A DNA stretch of 64,000 bases. Origin: Streptomyces misionensis. GTDB lineage: Bacteria; Actinomycetota; Actinomycetes; Streptomycetales; Streptomycetaceae. A program made the position numbers and the translations under genes. Position 1 is the stretch's first letter. The number at the start of each line of letters is the position of its first letter. This document shows, in pieces, positions 9,013 through 16,570 of this stretch. Location of the stretch: NCBI RefSeq assembly GCF_900104815.1, contig NZ_FNTD01000004.1, positions 2,062,501 through 2,126,500 of the forward strand. The letters are read 5' to 3'. Under the pieces are notes generated by a model. That model was given only the letters and a program-made list of their open reading frames with translations, made no database searches and had not been told where the DNA came from.

Positions 9013-10088
9013 GCACGGTGGTACGGGTGCCGCGGGAGCGCTCGGCGCGGGTGCCGGCCGAGCAGCGGGGGCCGGGGCTGGACCGGGACGACGTACGGCT
9101 GCTGGTGTCGCGGGGGACACGGGTCGCGCACCACGCGTTCGGGGAGCTGCCGTCGCTGTTGCGGGCCGGGGACCTGCTGGTGGTGAACACCTCCCCGACG
9201 CTGGCCGCGGCGGTGGACGGGCGGATCGGGCCGGGCCGGGTGGTGGTGCACTTCTCCACCCGCGGGGACGACGGGCGCTGGGCGGTGGAGCTGCGGGAGC
9301 CGGATGGAAGGGGAACCACGCGCGCGCGTACGGGCACGCGTGCGGGGATGGAGGTGGCGCTGGCGGGTGGGGCGCGGCTGGTGGTCGAGGAGCCGGTGAG
9401 CGCGCGCGGGGAGCGGCTGTGGTGGGCGCGGGCCGTGGGCGGCCGGGTGCTGGAGCTGCTGCGGGAGCACGGGCGGCCCATCCGTTACTCCTATACGGAG
9501 CGGGACCAGCCGCTGTCGGCGTACCAGACGCTGTTCGCGCTGCCGTCGCCGGACGGGGCGGGCAGCGCGGAGATGCCGAGCGCGGCGCGGCCCTTCACGG
9601 CGCGGCTGGTGGCGGAGCTGGTGCGCAGGGGGGTGGGGTTCGCGCGGGTCACGCTGCACACGGGGGTGGCGTCGGCGGAGGCGCACGAGCCGCCGTACCC
9701 GGAGCGTTTCTCGGTGCCGGAGTCGTCGGCGCGGCTGGTGAACGCGGTGACGGCCGGGGAGGGCCGGGTGATCGCGGTGGGGACGACGGCCGTGCGGGCG
9801 CTGGAGTCGGCCGCGGGGCCGGACGGGGTGGTGCGGGCGGCCGCGGGGTGGACGGATCTGGTGGTCACGCCCGAGCGCGGGGTGCGGGTGGTGGACGGGC
9901 TGCTGACCGGGCTGCACGAGCCGGAGGCCTCGCACCTGCTGATGCTGCGTGCGATCGCCGGGCGGGCCGCGGTGGACCGGGCCTACGAGGAGGCGCTGCG
10001 CGGGCCCTACCTGTGGCACGAGTTCGGGGACGTCCATCTCCTCCTTCCGGAGGAGGACACTCACAGCACGCGTTGCGATGGCAACTAA
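9009..10088 (+). CDS. Divergent QueA-like (SAM:tRNA ribosyltransferase-isomerase family) protein
   Basis: A 359-residue protein with the overall QueA layout: GDLLVVNTS near the N-terminus, VTLHTGVAS in the middle, RVIAVGTTAVRALES, and the C-terminal LLTGLHEPEASHLLMLRAIAG. Canonical QueA makes epoxyqueuosine on tRNA from preQ1 and SAM. Several conserved blocks are altered here: NNTRV reads NTSPT, AAPTAGLHF reads EMPSAARPF, and GAGTF is replaced by GVASAEAHE. No tgt or other queuosine gene is nearby, and the gene is coupled to an SDR. I therefore call family, not function; it may act on another substrate. The gene ends before a strong terminator. Confidence 0.75.
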   Translation: MSTVVRVPRERSARVPAEQRGPGLDRDDVRLLVSRGTRVAHHAFGELPSLLRAGDLLVVNTSPTLAAAVDGRIGPGRVVVHFSTRGDDGRWAVELREPDGRGTTRARTGTRAGMEVALAGGARLVVEEPVSARGERLWWARAVGGRVLELLREHGRPIRYSYTERDQPLSAYQTLFALPSPDGAGSAEMPSAARPFTARLVAELVRRGVGFARVTLHTGVASAEAHEPPYPERFSVPESSARLVNAVTAGEGRVIAVGTTAVRALESAAGPDGVVRAAAGWTDLVVTPERGVRVVDGLLTGLHEPEASHLLMLRAIAGRAAVDRAYEEALRGPYLWHEFGDVHLLLPEEDTHSTRCDGN

Positions 10089-10176
10089 CGGTGAGAACGC
10101 TCTGCCCCCGCTGTGAGCCCGCGCATAGGGCCCACATCACGTACGAAAGCGCATAGGAGATAAACACCCCCGCACG

Positions 10177-10208
10177 AACGGGACAGATGGTCCAATCTGT
10201 CCCGTTTT
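10177..10208 (+). terminator. Intrinsic terminator of the SDR-QueA-like operon
   Basis: A perfect 12-bp stem (10177-10188 with 10195-10206), a 6-nt loop and TTTT at 10205-10208. Confidence 0.9.
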
Positions 10209-10286
10209 GCCCTTCCCTGATCCACTACCCCGGATCGTACGTCACACCTTTGCCAGGGCATTTTGCGCCCGCTAAGAATTGCTTCC

Positions 10287-10362
10287 GTCGCTCAGCGCCG
10301 TGGGTTCAGCCCGCGGCTTTTGTGCGGGAGGAACCGATTCCCCCGGCGGACGCAGGAGCGAC
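10287..10362 (+). ncRNA. Structured 5' leader upstream of the transglycosylase gene (possible riboswitch)
   Basis: An outer stem GTCGCTC (10287-10293) can pair with GAGCGAC (10356-10362). Inside it are an 8-bp stem with a 5-nt loop (10297-10304 with 10310-10317, one G-U) and a second arm around GGAGGAACCGATTCCCCC. The region ends about 30 nt before the start codon. In Streptomyces several cell-wall lytic genes (rpfA and others) are known to sit behind c-di-AMP (ydaO-type) riboswitches. The present element is shorter and lacks parts of that consensus as I remember it, so the class is unassigned. Confidence 0.45.
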
Positions 10363-10390
10363 CTCCGCGCTATCGAAGAGGTCCACAGCT

Positions 10391-11149
10391 ATGCCCAAGA
10401 ACATCCTCAGTCGTGCTCATAGTCGGAACCTGACCAAGCAGCACAAGATCGCCGTCGCCGGTGTCGCCGCTCTCGGCACCGCCGCCATCGCCCTGTCGGC
10501 CGTCCCCGGCAACGCGGACACCGTCACCACCGGTTCCCCCGCCACCGCCGCCCAGGTCGCCAAGGTCGCCACCCAGGACGCCCCGCTGACGAGCGTCAAG
10601 GGTCCGATCACCGACCGGGCCGGCACGCAGAACATCAAGCTCGACGCGATCGCCGCGCAGAAGAAGGCCGCCGACCAGCTCGTCGCCAAGCAGCGCGCCG
10701 AGGCCGCCGCGAAGAAGGCCGCCGCCGACGCCGCCGCCAAGAAGGCCGCGCAGGAGCGCTCCGCCAAGCAGGCCGCGGGCCGTTCCGCGCAGCGCCCGCA
10801 GATGCAGACCGTCGCCGCGAAGACCTACGCGAACAACCTCGACGGCTGGATCCGCCAGTCCCTGGACATCATGCGCGCCAAGGGCATCCCGGGCAGCTAC
10901 AGCGGCCTGCACCGCAACATCATGCGGGAGTCCTCGGGCAACCCGATGGCCATCAACAACTGGGACATCAACGCCCGCAACGGCATCCCGTCCAAGGGCC
11001 TGCTCCAGGTGATCCAGCCCACCTTCAACACGTACCACGTGCCCGGCACCTCGTGGAACATCTACGACCCGGTCGCCAACATCACCGCCGCCTGCAACTA
11101 CGCGGCCCATCGCTACGGCTCGATGGACAACGTCAACAGCGCGTACTGA
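10391..11149 (+). CDS. Secreted transglycosylase SLT-domain protein
   Basis: A 252-residue secreted cell-wall hydrolase. A signal peptide spans about 1-43, followed by a spacer and an Ala/Lys-rich predicted coiled coil (about 95-145, AAAKKAAADAAAKKAA). A C-terminal lysozyme-like SLT domain (about 160-252) has the likely catalytic Glu in MRESSGNP and the GLLQVIQPTF stretch. The family cleaves the MurNAc-GlcNAc bond of peptidoglycan. ATG 10391 begins the typical N-terminus; an upstream in-frame ATG at 10187 lies inside the preceding terminator. It is a single-gene unit between two terminators, with a structured leader that suggests post-transcriptional control. Confidence 0.9.
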   Translation: MPKNILSRAHSRNLTKQHKIAVAGVAALGTAAIALSAVPGNADTVTTGSPATAAQVAKVATQDAPLTSVKGPITDRAGTQNIKLDAIAAQKKAADQLVAKQRAEAAAKKAAADAAAKKAAQERSAKQAAGRSAQRPQMQTVAAKTYANNLDGWIRQSLDIMRAKGIPGSYSGLHRNIMRESSGNPMAINNWDINARNGIPSKGLLQVIQPTFNTYHVPGTSWNIYDPVANITAACNYAAHRYGSMDNVNSAY

Positions 11150-11177
11150 GGTCGGCGCGGACCTCTGACGAACGCCG

Positions 11178-11210
11178 AAGGGCGGCACCCCGTTGCGGGG
11201 TGCCGCCCTT
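11178..11210. terminator. Bidirectional terminator between transglycosylase and FHA-ABC genes
   Basis: A perfect 15-bp stem (11178-11192 with 11196-11210) with a 3-nt loop. TTTT (11209-11212) follows on the plus strand; the minus-strand reading also ends in a short T run. It separates two convergent genes. Confidence 0.88.
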
Positions 11211-11226
11211 TTCGACGTACCGGGGG

Positions 11227-13839
11227 CTACTTGCGCATGACCTCGGGTTCGTGGCGGCGCAGGAAGCGGGAGACGAAGAAGCCGCAGATCACACCGAGCA
11301 CGACCAGCACGATCATGTCCAGGCCCCAGGCCGAGGCGGCGTGGTTCCACAGCGGGTCGGTGCTGCCCGGGTCGTCGCTGTTCGGGGCGATGTCGTTGAA
11401 GTCGAGCGTGGCGCCGGCCGCGGCCACCGCCCAGCGCGAGGGCATCAGGTACGAGAACTCGTTGACGCCGAGCGTGCCGTGCAGGGTGAACAGGCAGCCG
11501 GTGAAGACGACCTGGATGATCGCGAACATCACCAGCAGCGGCATGGTCTTCTCGGCGGTCTTCACCAGCGAGGAGATCACCAGACCGACCATCATCGAGG
11601 TGAAGCCGAGCGCCATGATCGGCAGGCACAGCTCGAACAGGGTCGAGCCGCCGAGGACCACGCCCTGGTCCGGGATCTCGCGGGACGAGAAGCCGATCAG
11701 GCCGACCATCAGGCCCTGGAGCACGGTGACGGCGCCGAGCACGACCACCTTGGACATCAGGTAGGCCGACCGGGACAGGCCGGTCGCCCGCTCCCGCTCG
11801 TAGATCACCCGTTCCTTGATCAGCTCACGCACGGAGTTCGCGGCGCCCGCGAAGCACGCGCCGACCGCGAGGATCAGCAGCACGGTGGTGGCGGTGCCGT
11901 TGGGGGCGTGCAACCCGGTGCGCGGATCGATCTTCGGGTTGACCAGCAGCCCGTGGTCGTGGTTGATCAGCAGGCTGACCGAGCCGAGCACCGCGGGCAG
12001 GATCACCGTCAGCGCCAGGAAGCCCTTGTCGGAGACGATGACCGACACATAGCGCCGGATGAGGGTGAGCAGCTGCGAGCCCCAGGCCTGCGGCTTCGGC
12101 GGCTTGATGACCTGCGGCGGCGTGTGCGCGGCCTGCGGGGCCACGGCGTCGATGTCCGCCGCGTACATCGTGTAGTGCTGCGAGCCCTTCCAGCGGCCCG
12201 CCCAGTCGTAGTCGCGGTAGTTCTCGAAGGCGGAGAACACATCGGCCCAGCTGTCGTAGCCGAAGAAGTTCAGCGCCTCCTCCGGCGGCCCGAAGTAGGC
12301 CACCGCGCCGCCCGGCGCCATCACCAGCAGCTTGTCGCACAGCGCCAGCTCGGCCACCGAGTGGGTGACGACGAGCACGGTCCGGCCGTCGTCGGCGAGA
12401 CCGCGCAGCAGCTGCATGACATCGCGGTCCATGCCCGGGTCCAGGCCCGAGGTCGGCTCGTCCAGGAAGATCAGCGACGGCTTGGTCAGCAGCTCCAGGG
12501 CGACCGAGACGCGCTTGCGCTGACCGCCGGACAGGGAGGTGACCTTCTTGTCCTTGTGGATGTCGAGCTTCAGCTCGCGCAGCACCTCGTCGATGCGCGC
12601 GTCGCGCTCCTGCGCGGTGGTGTCGGCCGGGAAGCGCAGCTTGGCCGCGTACTTCAGGGCCTTCCGGACGCTCAGCTCCTTGTGCAGGATGTCGTCCTGC
12701 GGGACCAGGCCGATGCGCTGGCGCAGCTCGGCGAACTGCTTGTACAGGTTCCGGTTGTCGTACAGCACCTCGCCCTGGTTGGCGGGCCGGTAGCCGGTGA
12801 GCGCCTTGAGCAGCGTGGACTTGCCGGAGCCGGACGGGCCGATGACCGCGACCAGGGACTTCTCCGGGACGCCGAAGGAGACGTCCTTCAGGATCTGCTT
12901 GCCGCCGTCGACCGTCACGGTCAGGTGGCGCGCGGAGAAGGAGACCTCACCGGTGTCGACGAACTCCTCGAGGCGGTCGCCGACGATCCGGAAGGCGGAG
13001 TGGCCGACGCCGACGATGTCGGCCGGGCCGAGCTGCACCGAGCCGCCCTTGGGCACCGGGTGGCCGTTGACGTACGTGCCGTTGTGCGAGCCGAGGTCGC
13101 GGATCTCGAAGCGGCCGTCGGGCGTCGAGTGGAACTCCGCGTGGTGCCGGGACACCTGGAGGTCCGAGACGACCAGCTCGTTCTCCAGGGCACGGCCGAT
13201 GCGCATCACGCGGCCGAGCGAGAACTGGTGGAACGTGGTCGGGCTGCGGTCCCCGTGCACCGGCCCGGACGCCTGCTCCGCGTAGGCGGCGCCGGGTCCG
13301 GCCTGCTGCTGCGGGAAGGCGCCGGCCTGCTGGTCGGCCTGCGGCGCCTGCTGCCAGCCGGGGCCCGGGGCCTGGGCGGCGGGTGCCTGGTGGGGCACGG
13401 CCTGGGCGGGCGCCTGGTGCGCGGGCGCGGCGGGTGCCTGGTGGGCGGGCTGCTGGGCCCAGGCCGCGGCGCCCGCGCCCTGGGCGTACGGCGCCTGCTG
13501 TGCCTGCGGCTGCTGCGGCAGGCCGGCGGCGATCGCGGCACCGGCGAGATCCAGCCGCGGCCCGTCGGTCGCGTTGCCGAGGTGCAGCGAGACGCCCGGG
13601 CCTATCTCGGACCGCTGGATCCGCTGCCCCCGCAGATACGTGCCGTTGGTGCTGCCGTGGTCCTCGACGACCCAACTGCGGCCGTCGAAGCTGACCGTGG
13701 CGTGCCGCCAGGAGACCCTGGCGTCTTCGAAGACGATGTCACCCTGCGGATCCCTGCCCAGGGTGTAAGGCCTGGACGGATCGAGCGTCCAGGTACGTCC
13801 GTTTGTTTCCAGTACGAGTTCCGGCACTCCATGCCCCAC
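11227..13839 (-). CDS. FHA-FHA-ABC ATPase-ABC2 membrane fusion (Rv1747-like exporter)
   Basis: An 870-residue single-chain transporter. FHA1 is at about 8-95 (RD 29-30, SWRH 43-46, GSTNGT 62-67), followed by a Gln/Ala/Pro-rich linker (about 100-195). FHA2 is at about 205-280 (SRHHAEF, GSHNGT). The ABC ATPase has GPSGSGKSTLL, SGGQRKRV and LIFLDEPTSGLD. The C-terminal 300 residues hold about six membrane helices of the ABC-2 type. The layout matches M. tuberculosis Rv1747, where FHA domains bind phospho-threonines placed by Ser/Thr kinases and thereby regulate export; transfer of that role here is inference. The GTG at 13839 has GGGGGA upstream; a second GTG at 13827 is a possible start. No kinase gene is adjacent. 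Confidence 0.92.
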   Translation of the reverse strand: MGHGVPELVLETNGRTWTLDPSRPYTLGRDPQGDIVFEDARVSWRHATVSFDGRSWVVEDHGSTNGTYLRGQRIQRSEIGPGVSLHLGNATDGPRLDLAGAAIAAGLPQQPQAQQAPYAQGAGAAAWAQQPAHQAPAAPAHQAPAQAVPHQAPAAQAPGPGWQQAPQADQQAGAFPQQQAGPGAAYAEQASGPVHGDRSPTTFHQFSLGRVMRIGRALENELVVSDLQVSRHHAEFHSTPDGRFEIRDLGSHNGTYVNGHPVPKGGSVQLGPADIVGVGHSAFRIVGDRLEEFVDTGEVSFSARHLTVTVDGGKQILKDVSFGVPEKSLVAVIGPSGSGKSTLLKALTGYRPANQGEVLYDNRNLYKQFAELRQRIGLVPQDDILHKELSVRKALKYAAKLRFPADTTAQERDARIDEVLRELKLDIHKDKKVTSLSGGQRKRVSVALELLTKPSLIFLDEPTSGLDPGMDRDVMQLLRGLADDGRTVLVVTHSVAELALCDKLLVMAPGGAVAYFGPPEEALNFFGYDSWADVFSAFENYRDYDWAGRWKGSQHYTMYAADIDAVAPQAAHTPPQVIKPPKPQAWGSQLLTLIRRYVSVIVSDKGFLALTVILPAVLGSVSLLINHDHGLLVNPKIDPRTGLHAPNGTATTVLLILAVGACFAGAANSVRELIKERVIYERERATGLSRSAYLMSKVVVLGAVTVLQGLMVGLIGFSSREIPDQGVVLGGSTLFELCLPIMALGFTSMMVGLVISSLVKTAEKTMPLLVMFAIIQVVFTGCLFTLHGTLGVNEFSYLMPSRWAVAAAGATLDFNDIAPNSDDPGSTDPLWNHAASAWGLDMIVLVVLGVICGFFVSRFLRRHEPEVMRK

Positions 13840-14113
13840 TGAGTTGTCCCCCGAATTGCCCCCATCGCGGGGAGTCTAGGGATGTCGAACATCGTGGGGA
13901 ACTATTTCAGGCCCGCCCCCCTGACCAAAACCCGGGCTTGCCGGGAGCGCCCTCGTCCGCTCCGCCTCTCGCCGGGGACGGCGGCGGGGAGTTGGGGGTT
14001 CGCGGCCTCCCGTCCGCAACGTCCCGGACGCCCCCTCGCCACCCATTGTTCCGTGTCCGTCAGGCGGACCTCGCGGGCGGGCGGCACGGGGTGCCGGATA
14101 CGGTGGGAGGACC

Positions 14114-15322
14114 ATGGATGCTGCGCAGACCCCCGAGGTCCCCACTCTCCTCGTCAAGATCTTCGGCAAGGACCGGCCGGGCATCACGGCCGGGCTCTTC
14201 GACACCCTTGCCGCGTACTCCGTCGACGTGGTCGACATCGAGCAGGTCGTCACGCGGGGACGCCTGGTCCTGTGCGCGCTGGTGAGCCAGCCGCCGGCCG
14301 GGATCGAGGGCGACCTGCGGGCCACCGTGCACAGCTGGGCCGAGTCGATGAAGATGCAGGCGGAGATCATCTCGGGACACGGCGACAACCGCCCGCGCGG
14401 CCTCGGGCGCTCCCTGGTGACCGTTCTCGGCCATCCGCTCACCGCCGAGTCGACCGCGGCCATCGCCGCCCGCATCGCCAAGGCCGGCGGCAACATCGAC
14501 CGCATCTTCCGGCTCGCCAAGTACCCCGTGACCGCCGTGGAGTTCGCGGTCTCCGGCGTGGAGACCGAGCCGCTGCGCACCGCGCTGGCGCAGGACGCCG
14601 CCGCCCTGGGTGTGGACATCGCCGTGGTCGCGGCGGGCCTGCACCGACGCGCGCAGCGCCTGGTCGTGATGGACGTGGACTCCACCCTGATCCAGGACGA
14701 GGTCATCGAGCTCTTCGCCGCGCACGCGGGCTGCGAGGACAAGGTCGCCGAGGTGACCGCGGCGGCGATGCGCGGCGAGCTGGACTTCGAGCAGTCCCTG
14801 CACGCGCGCGTCGCGCTGCTCGCGGGTCTCGACGCCTCGGTGGTGGAGAAGGTGCGCAACGAGGTCCGGCTGACCCCGGGCGCCCGCACCCTGATCCGCA
14901 CCCTGAAGCGGCTCGGCTACCAGGTCGGGGTGGTCTCCGGCGGCTTCACCCAGGTCACCGACGATCTGCGGGAGCGGCTCGGCCTCGACTTCGCCCAGGC
15001 GAACACGCTGGAGATCGTGGACGGCAAGCTGACCGGCCGGGTCACCGGGGAGATCGTGGACCGCGCGGGCAAGGCGCGGCTGCTGCGCCGGTTCGCCGCG
15101 GAGGCGGGGGTGCCGCTGGCGCAGACGGTGGCGATCGGCGACGGCGCCAATGACCTGGACATGTTGAACGCGGCCGGACTGGGAGTGGCCTTCAACGCCA
15201 AGCCCGTGGTCCGCCAGGCGGCTCACACCGCGGTGAACTTCCCCTTCCTCGACACGGTCCTCTACCTCCTCGGCATCACCCGGGAAGAGGTCGAGGCGGC
15301 CGACACCCACGCCGAGGACTGA
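14114..15322 (+). CDS. serB: Phosphoserine phosphatase SerB with N-terminal ACT domains
   Basis: A 402-residue enzyme for the last step of serine synthesis (phosphoserine to serine). Two ACT-type regulatory regions lie at about 12-85 and 100-172. The HAD phosphatase domain starts at VVMDVDSTLIQDE with catalytic D187 and D189, continues with VVSGGFTQV, and ends with AIGDGANDLDML, the metal-binding motif. The start ATG at 14114 has GGGAGG six bases upstream. ACT domains suggest feedback control by serine or another amino acid, as known in mycobacterial SerB2. It is monocistronic between a promoter region and a bidirectional terminator. Confidence 0.95.
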   Translation: MDAAQTPEVPTLLVKIFGKDRPGITAGLFDTLAAYSVDVVDIEQVVTRGRLVLCALVSQPPAGIEGDLRATVHSWAESMKMQAEIISGHGDNRPRGLGRSLVTVLGHPLTAESTAAIAARIAKAGGNIDRIFRLAKYPVTAVEFAVSGVETEPLRTALAQDAAALGVDIAVVAAGLHRRAQRLVVMDVDSTLIQDEVIELFAAHAGCEDKVAEVTAAAMRGELDFEQSLHARVALLAGLDASVVEKVRNEVRLTPGARTLIRTLKRLGYQVGVVSGGFTQVTDDLRERLGLDFAQANTLEIVDGKLTGRVTGEIVDRAGKARLLRRFAAEAGVPLAQTVAIGDGANDLDMLNAAGLGVAFNAKPVVRQAAHTAVNFPFLDTVLYLLGITREEVEAADTHAED

Positions 15323-15346
15323 GCCCCGCCACCCACCGCCGTACGA

Positions 15347-15377
15347 CAGGGGTCCGGCCGGTTGCGCCGGGCCCCTG
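15347..15377. terminator. Bidirectional hairpin between serB and the SixA-like gene
   Basis: A 12-bp stem with one G-U pair (15347-15358 with 15366-15377) and a 7-nt loop, between convergent genes. Confidence 0.65.
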
Positions 15378-15391
15378 ACGCCGGTTCCGGG

Positions 15392-15910
15392 TCACTCCGA
15401 GGGCGCCCAGTAGCCGGTCAGCGTGGCCACCCCCGGCTCCAGGCTCTTCCAGGGACCCTCGAAGGACAGCAGGGCGAAGGCGGCGGCGGGGAAGCCCCGC
15501 CGGTTCATCCGCTCGCGGGCCTCGTCGTCGGCCGAGCCGGACAGGATCTCGGCGAGGCCGTGCACTCCCGGGTTGTGGCCGATCAGGATCACCGTCGCCA
15601 CCTCGTCCGGGACCTCGTTGAGCAGGGCGATCAGCTCGCCGGGCGAGGCCTCGTAGATCCGCTCCTCGTAGACGGTCTTCGGCCGGTGCGCCAGCTCGTG
15701 GACGGCGAGCTTCCAGGTCTCGCGGGTCCGGGTCGCGGTGGAGCACAGGGCCAGGTCGAAGGTGAGGCCGGAGTCGGTCAGCTTGCGTCCGGCGACCGCC
15801 GCGTCCTTGCGGCCCCGCTCGGCGAGCGGGCGCTCATGGTCGGACACCTGGGGCCAGTCGGCTTTCGCATGCCGGAAAAGGGCGATCCTGCGGGGTTCTG
15901 CGACGCTCAT
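15392..15910 (-). CDS. SixA-like histidine phosphatase
   Basis: A 172-residue member of the histidine phosphatase (phosphoglycerate mutase) superfamily. The catalytic RHG-type motif appears as FRHAKADW near residues 12-19, the family Arg follows in STATRTRETW, and the second catalytic His is in LIGHNPGV. E. coli SixA removes phosphate from a histidine phosphotransfer domain; many actinobacterial homologues have unknown substrates. It lies convergent to serB, and no histidine kinase is adjacent. The ATG at 15910 gives the full family length. Confidence 0.88.
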   Translation of the reverse strand: MSVAEPRRIALFRHAKADWPQVSDHERPLAERGRKDAAVAGRKLTDSGLTFDLALCSTATRTRETWKLAVHELAHRPKTVYEERIYEASPGELIALLNEVPDEVATVILIGHNPGVHGLAEILSGSADDEARERMNRRGFPAAAFALLSFEGPWKSLEPGVATLTGYWAPSE

Positions 15911-15988
15911 GCGTCCCAGCTTCGCATGAAACAGGCCACGGGGCGCAGGGAGTTGACACGCGAACCGGCCGCGTACGGCGGGTCTCGG

Positions 15989-16195
15989 TCAGTGTCCGAG
16001 CAGCTGCTGCGCGTGCTCGACGAGCCGGGGTATGGCCGGGTCGGAGCCGGCCGCGTGCGCGTCGGACGGGCTGAGTATCAGCAGGAACAGGAAGACGAAG
16101 GCGAGCGCGGGCAGCGCGAGGGCCCACCAGGGCAGCCGGATGTCGGCGCCGCCCGTGGTCGCCGGGTGGGTCCGGTGGTGGGTGCGGGCGGACAT
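15989..16195 (-). CDS. Small membrane protein, hypothetical
   Basis: A 68-residue protein with one strong transmembrane segment (about 24-44, WWALALPALAFVFLFLLIL) and a short C-terminal tail with the sequence SDAHAAGSDP. The ATG at 16195 is preceded by GGAGG, which is why I prefer it to an in-frame ATG at 16294. The N-terminal arm is rich in His and Thr. Conserved small proteins of this kind occur in Streptomyces, but I know no function. It lies 78 bp upstream of the SixA-like gene on the same strand and may be co-transcribed. Confidence 0.7.
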   Translation of the reverse strand: MSARTHHRTHPATTGGADIRLPWWALALPALAFVFLFLLILSPSDAHAAGSDPAIPRLVEHAQQLLGH

Positions 16196-16407
16196 GATCG
16201 CCTCCGAGGTCCTTCGAGCGGTTCGGTGACCGCGCGGTGCGGTCACCACTCGAAGGTACGGAATCCGTGGCCGCCAACCCATCAGGTTTTCCACCCAGTT
16301 ACCCCTGACCCCTGCCCCCTAGGGGACAGGGGGGCCAGCCCCACCATCCACCGGGAACGCCATGGCGGGAGGGGCCCGGGGCGGGCGGCGTCACGGGGCG
16401 ATCGGCG

Positions 16408-16527
16408 TCACGGGGACGCGACGGTCGCGACGATGGCGATGAGGACGAAGATCGCGAAGAAGGAGCCGAAGACGAGCAGCATCTTCTTCTGACCGTTGCG
16501 GGGGTTCGGGTCGAGCACAGGCTGCAT
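16408..16527 (-). CDS. 39-residue membrane peptide, SGM_5486-type transporter-associated protein
   Basis: A small gene encoding a 39-residue peptide that begins MQPVLDPNPRNGQKK and continues into a single hydrophobic helix (about 17-36). It lies 43 bp downstream of the CynX/NimT-type transporter gene on the same strand. I recall a Streptomyces family named SGM_5486 transporter-associated protein with this length, location and N-terminal pattern. The presumed role is to accompany or stabilise the transporter, but I know of no experiment. Codon use fits a coding frame. Confidence 0.75.
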   Translation of the reverse strand: MQPVLDPNPRNGQKKMLLVFGSFFAIFVLIAIVATVASP

Positions 16528-16570
16528 GCGCCCAGTCTCGCACCTCTCCCCCGGTCTCCGTGCGCGGGGG

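Noticed and set aside
10187..10390. Upstream ATG giving a longer transglycosylase protein
   Set aside because: The extension begins inside the preceding terminator and has no signal peptide; the ATG at 10391 starts a normal secretion signal.
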